64,000 nt of DNA from Phycisphaerales bacterium (GTDB lineage Bacteria > Planctomycetota > Phycisphaerae > Phycisphaerales > UBA1924). The position numbers and the translations under genes were made by a program. The notes under the pieces are model-generated. The model was not told where the DNA came from. It did not search any database and worked only from the letters and a program-made list of their open reading frames with translations. The stretch lies in assembly GCA_020831775.1 (NCBI GenBank), contig JAFIFZ010000067.1, positions 1-64,000 on the forward strand, read 5' to 3'. Positions 62,202-64,000 of the stretch are shown here, one piece after another (the stretch's first letter is position 1; each line of letters opens with the position of its first letter).

Positions 62202-64000
62202 TCACCCCTCCAGCGCGACGCGATACCGCCGGATCACTTCCTGGCGTGAGATCATCGCCATGGGCAGGGTCGCGTCGATCGGGCTGACGACGACGAGGCT
62301 CGATGTATCCGCTCTCGAGAACTTGTCCATCACCGTCTCAAGCGTCTCGTCGCGCGAGACGGTCGGCAGGTCCGAGCGGAGCAGCTCGGCAACCAGCAAC
62401 AGCGGGATCGCCTCGCGGTCGATGAGCGCGGTTCGGATGTCCGTGCCCGTGACCATGCCCAGATAGGCGCCCGTCTCCTGATCGACCACCGGGAAGTCCG
62501 GCAGGTGGTGCTGGGCGTGCAGCGTGATCAGCTTGCTGAGCGGGTCGGACGGGTAGACCGGCTCGGGGGGCAGGCGGCTGAGCTCGCAGCTGGCCACCGG
62601 CACGCTCCGCAGCGCCGCCAGATCGGTTGACCAGCCGAGCAGCACGCCCGCCTGCTTGAGCTTGGAGGTGTAGATCGAGTCGCGCATCATGAGCTGCCCG
62701 CTGACGGTCGCGATGACGGCGGCGAGCATGATCGGCAGCAGCACCAAAGGCTCGCGCGTCAGCTCGAAGAGCAGCAGGATCGCCGTGAGCGGGGCGAAGG
62801 TTGTCGCGGCGACCACTGCGCCCATCCCCACCAGCGCGAAGGTCGCCGGGGAGGATCCGGCGGGGAGGACGCCCGTGTTGGCGAGCACGAGGCCGAACGC
62901 GCCGCCCGCCGCCGCCCCGACGAAGAGGCTGGGGGCGAAGACGCCGCCCGATCCTCCCGAGCCCAGCGTGAATGTGGTCGCGACCGTCTTAAACGCCACC
63001 AGCAGCGCCAGCAGGATGAACGAGACACGGAGACCGGTCTCTGCGCCCAGGCCCGGCGCGCCGCGACCGTCGGCGCCGTAGCTCGCAGGATCGATCGTCC
63101 AGCGGATCGTCTCGTACCCGTTGCCGAAGAACGGCGGGACGACCGCCTCCATATCGGCGCGGCTGGTGATCGCGACAAACAGCAGGCCCGACAGCCCCAG
63201 CAAGAGCGCGCCGAAGACGGGGCGGGCCACGGGGTGCAGACTGAGGCGCTCGAACGCGTCCTCGCCCGCGTGGAGCGTCTTGGTGAACGCGACGCCGATC
63301 ATCGCGCACAAGAGGCCGAGCAGGATGTAGAACGGGAGCTCAGAGAGCGTGAACTGGTACCCCTCCAGCGTGCTGGCGAAGATCGCGTCGTCGACCCCGA
63401 GGATCGCCTGGGTCAGGGCGGTCGAGAAGACGGCGGCGACGACGATCGGGGTGAAGGTTTTCAGGCTGAAGTCGCGGAGGATGATCTCCATGACAAACAG
63501 CACGCCGGTGATCGGGGCGTTGAACACCGAGGCGATGCCCGCCGCCGCCCCGCAGCCCACCAGCGTGTTCTGGTGCTCCGCACCGGCGCGCATGAAGCGG
63601 CCGAGGGCCGAGCCTGCTGTGGCGCCGATCTGCACAATGGGGCCCTCAGCGCCCGACGAGCCGCCGCTGCCGACCGTCGCGATCGAGGCGAGGACCTTCA
63701 CGACCCCGACGCGGATCGGGATCACACCCTTCTTCACCGCGACGGCGTGGATTACCTGCGGCACGCCGTGGCCCCGGGCGTCACGCGCGCAGTAGTGCAC
63801 CAGCAGGCCCGTCACCAGCGCACCCGCCATCGGCACGAGGACGATCCACCCCCACCACAACTCCATCGCCTCTCTGGACCGGTGCTCGGTCCAGACCAGC
63901 GCCTCGTGAAAACCGATCGCGCCCAGCGCTGTCACGCTCCCGACGACCGCGCCCATGATGATCAGCGACCAATCACGCTCGAAACCGAGGCGCTGGACAA
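62202..64000 (-). CDS. ClC-type chloride channel/transporter with CBS domains (5' end outside window)
   Basis: At least 599 residues; the frame stays open to the window edge, so the true start lies beyond 64000. The ClC signatures are HGVPQVIHAV, GSGGSSGAEGPIVQIGA (with the gating Glu) and GSGGVFAPSLFVGAAAGG. Two CBS domains follow (PPEPVYPSDPLSKLITLHAQ... and LRSDLPTVSRDETLETVMDK...), which in this family often bind nucleotides. About ten helices are visible. Whether it is a channel or a Cl-/H+ antiporter cannot be decided here. Confidence 0.93.
   Translation of the reverse strand, partial: VQRLGFERDWSLIIMGAVVGSVTALGAIGFHEALVWTEHRSREAMELWWGWIVLVPMAGALVTGLLVHYCARDARGHGVPQVIHAVAVKKGVIPIRVGVVKVLASIATVGSGGSSGAEGPIVQIGATAGSALGRFMRAGAEHQNTLVGCGAAAGIASVFNAPITGVLFVMEIILRDFSLKTFTPIVVAAVFSTALTQAILGVDDAIFASTLEGYQFTLSELPFYILLGLLCAMIGVAFTKTLHAGEDAFERLSLHPVARPVFGALLLGLSGLLFVAITSRADMEAVVPPFFGNGYETIRWTIDPASYGADGRGAPGLGAETGLRVSFILLALLVAFKTVATTFTLGSGGSGGVFAPSLFVGAAAGGAFGLVLANTGVLPAGSSPATFALVGMGAVVAATTFAPLTAILLLFELTREPLVLLPIMLAAVIATVSGQLMMRDSIYTSKLKQAGVLLGWSTDLAALRSVPVASCELSRLPPEPVYPSDPLSKLITLHAQHHLPDFPVVDQETGAYLGMVTGTDIRTALIDREAIPLLLVAELLRSDLPTVSRDETLETVMDKFSRADTSSLVVVSPIDATLPMAMISRQEVIRRYRVALEG

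Overview
The window is a GC-rich (roughly two-thirds G+C by eye), gene-dense chromosomal segment. It most likely comes from a planctomycete, probably class Phycisphaerae. That assignment is an inference from gene content: a futalosine-pathway gene (mqnB), a two-membrane envelope (RND pump with an outer-membrane channel, a giant AsmA-like protein), Gfo/Idh, ThuA and DUF1080 sugar genes, a PrkA kinase, and a small membrane protein ending in a CGYP...CPEC zinc ribbon of a type common in that phylum. I see no prophage, insertion sequence, CRISPR array or rRNA. One tRNA-Glu(UUC) is present.

Layout. 0.1-1.4 kb: a RelE-type toxin with a Phd/YefM-type antitoxin, then an orphan FliN-like gene. 1.5-6.3 kb: GH15 glucoamylase-like enzyme, purM and metK; metK has a palindromic promoter, a 5' hairpin and a clear terminator. 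6.4-10.4 kb: six small exported or membrane proteins of unknown function, including a tandem lipoprotein duplication, with a structured intergenic repeat. 10.5-13.1 kb: nadD, tRNA-Glu and apbE. 13.1-19.0 kb: a sugar (possibly 3-keto-glycoside) island of SUMF1-like, Gfo/Idh/MocA, sugar isomerase, ThuA-DUF1080 and MFS transporter genes. 19.2-33.6 kb: three export systems on the minus strand, namely a tripartite RND pump, a MacAB-like ABC pump with adaptor, and a heterodimeric ABC exporter whose transcript probably begins with a 17-codon ORF.

34-38 kb: a KamA-type radical SAM enzyme behind a long structured leader, then two convergent secreted nucleases. 38.4-43.8 kb: a pilM-N-O-P-like/gspE assembly operon. 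44-51 kb: mqnB, an orphan adaptor protein, an HD-GYP protein, a Na+/Ca2+ exchanger, a lipoprotein and a LOG-family protein. 51-58.4 kb: the AsmA-like giant, radA, a YbgC-type thioesterase and an Old Yellow Enzyme. 58.5-64 kb: PrkA kinase, trmB, a small membrane protein and a ClC channel running off the window end.

The most striking global signal is base-level. The palindrome ACGT is almost absent: a full hand scan found two copies in 64 kb, against a composition expectation of order 200. ATGT and ACAT appear in its place, so Asp, His, Asn and Tyr codons before Val are written with T instead of the usual C. This suggests either a cytosine methyltransferase plus deamination history, or long-term restriction avoidance. 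The strongest local candidate is the promoter, 17-codon ORF, hairpin and ABC exporter arrangement at 33.5-34.0 kb.
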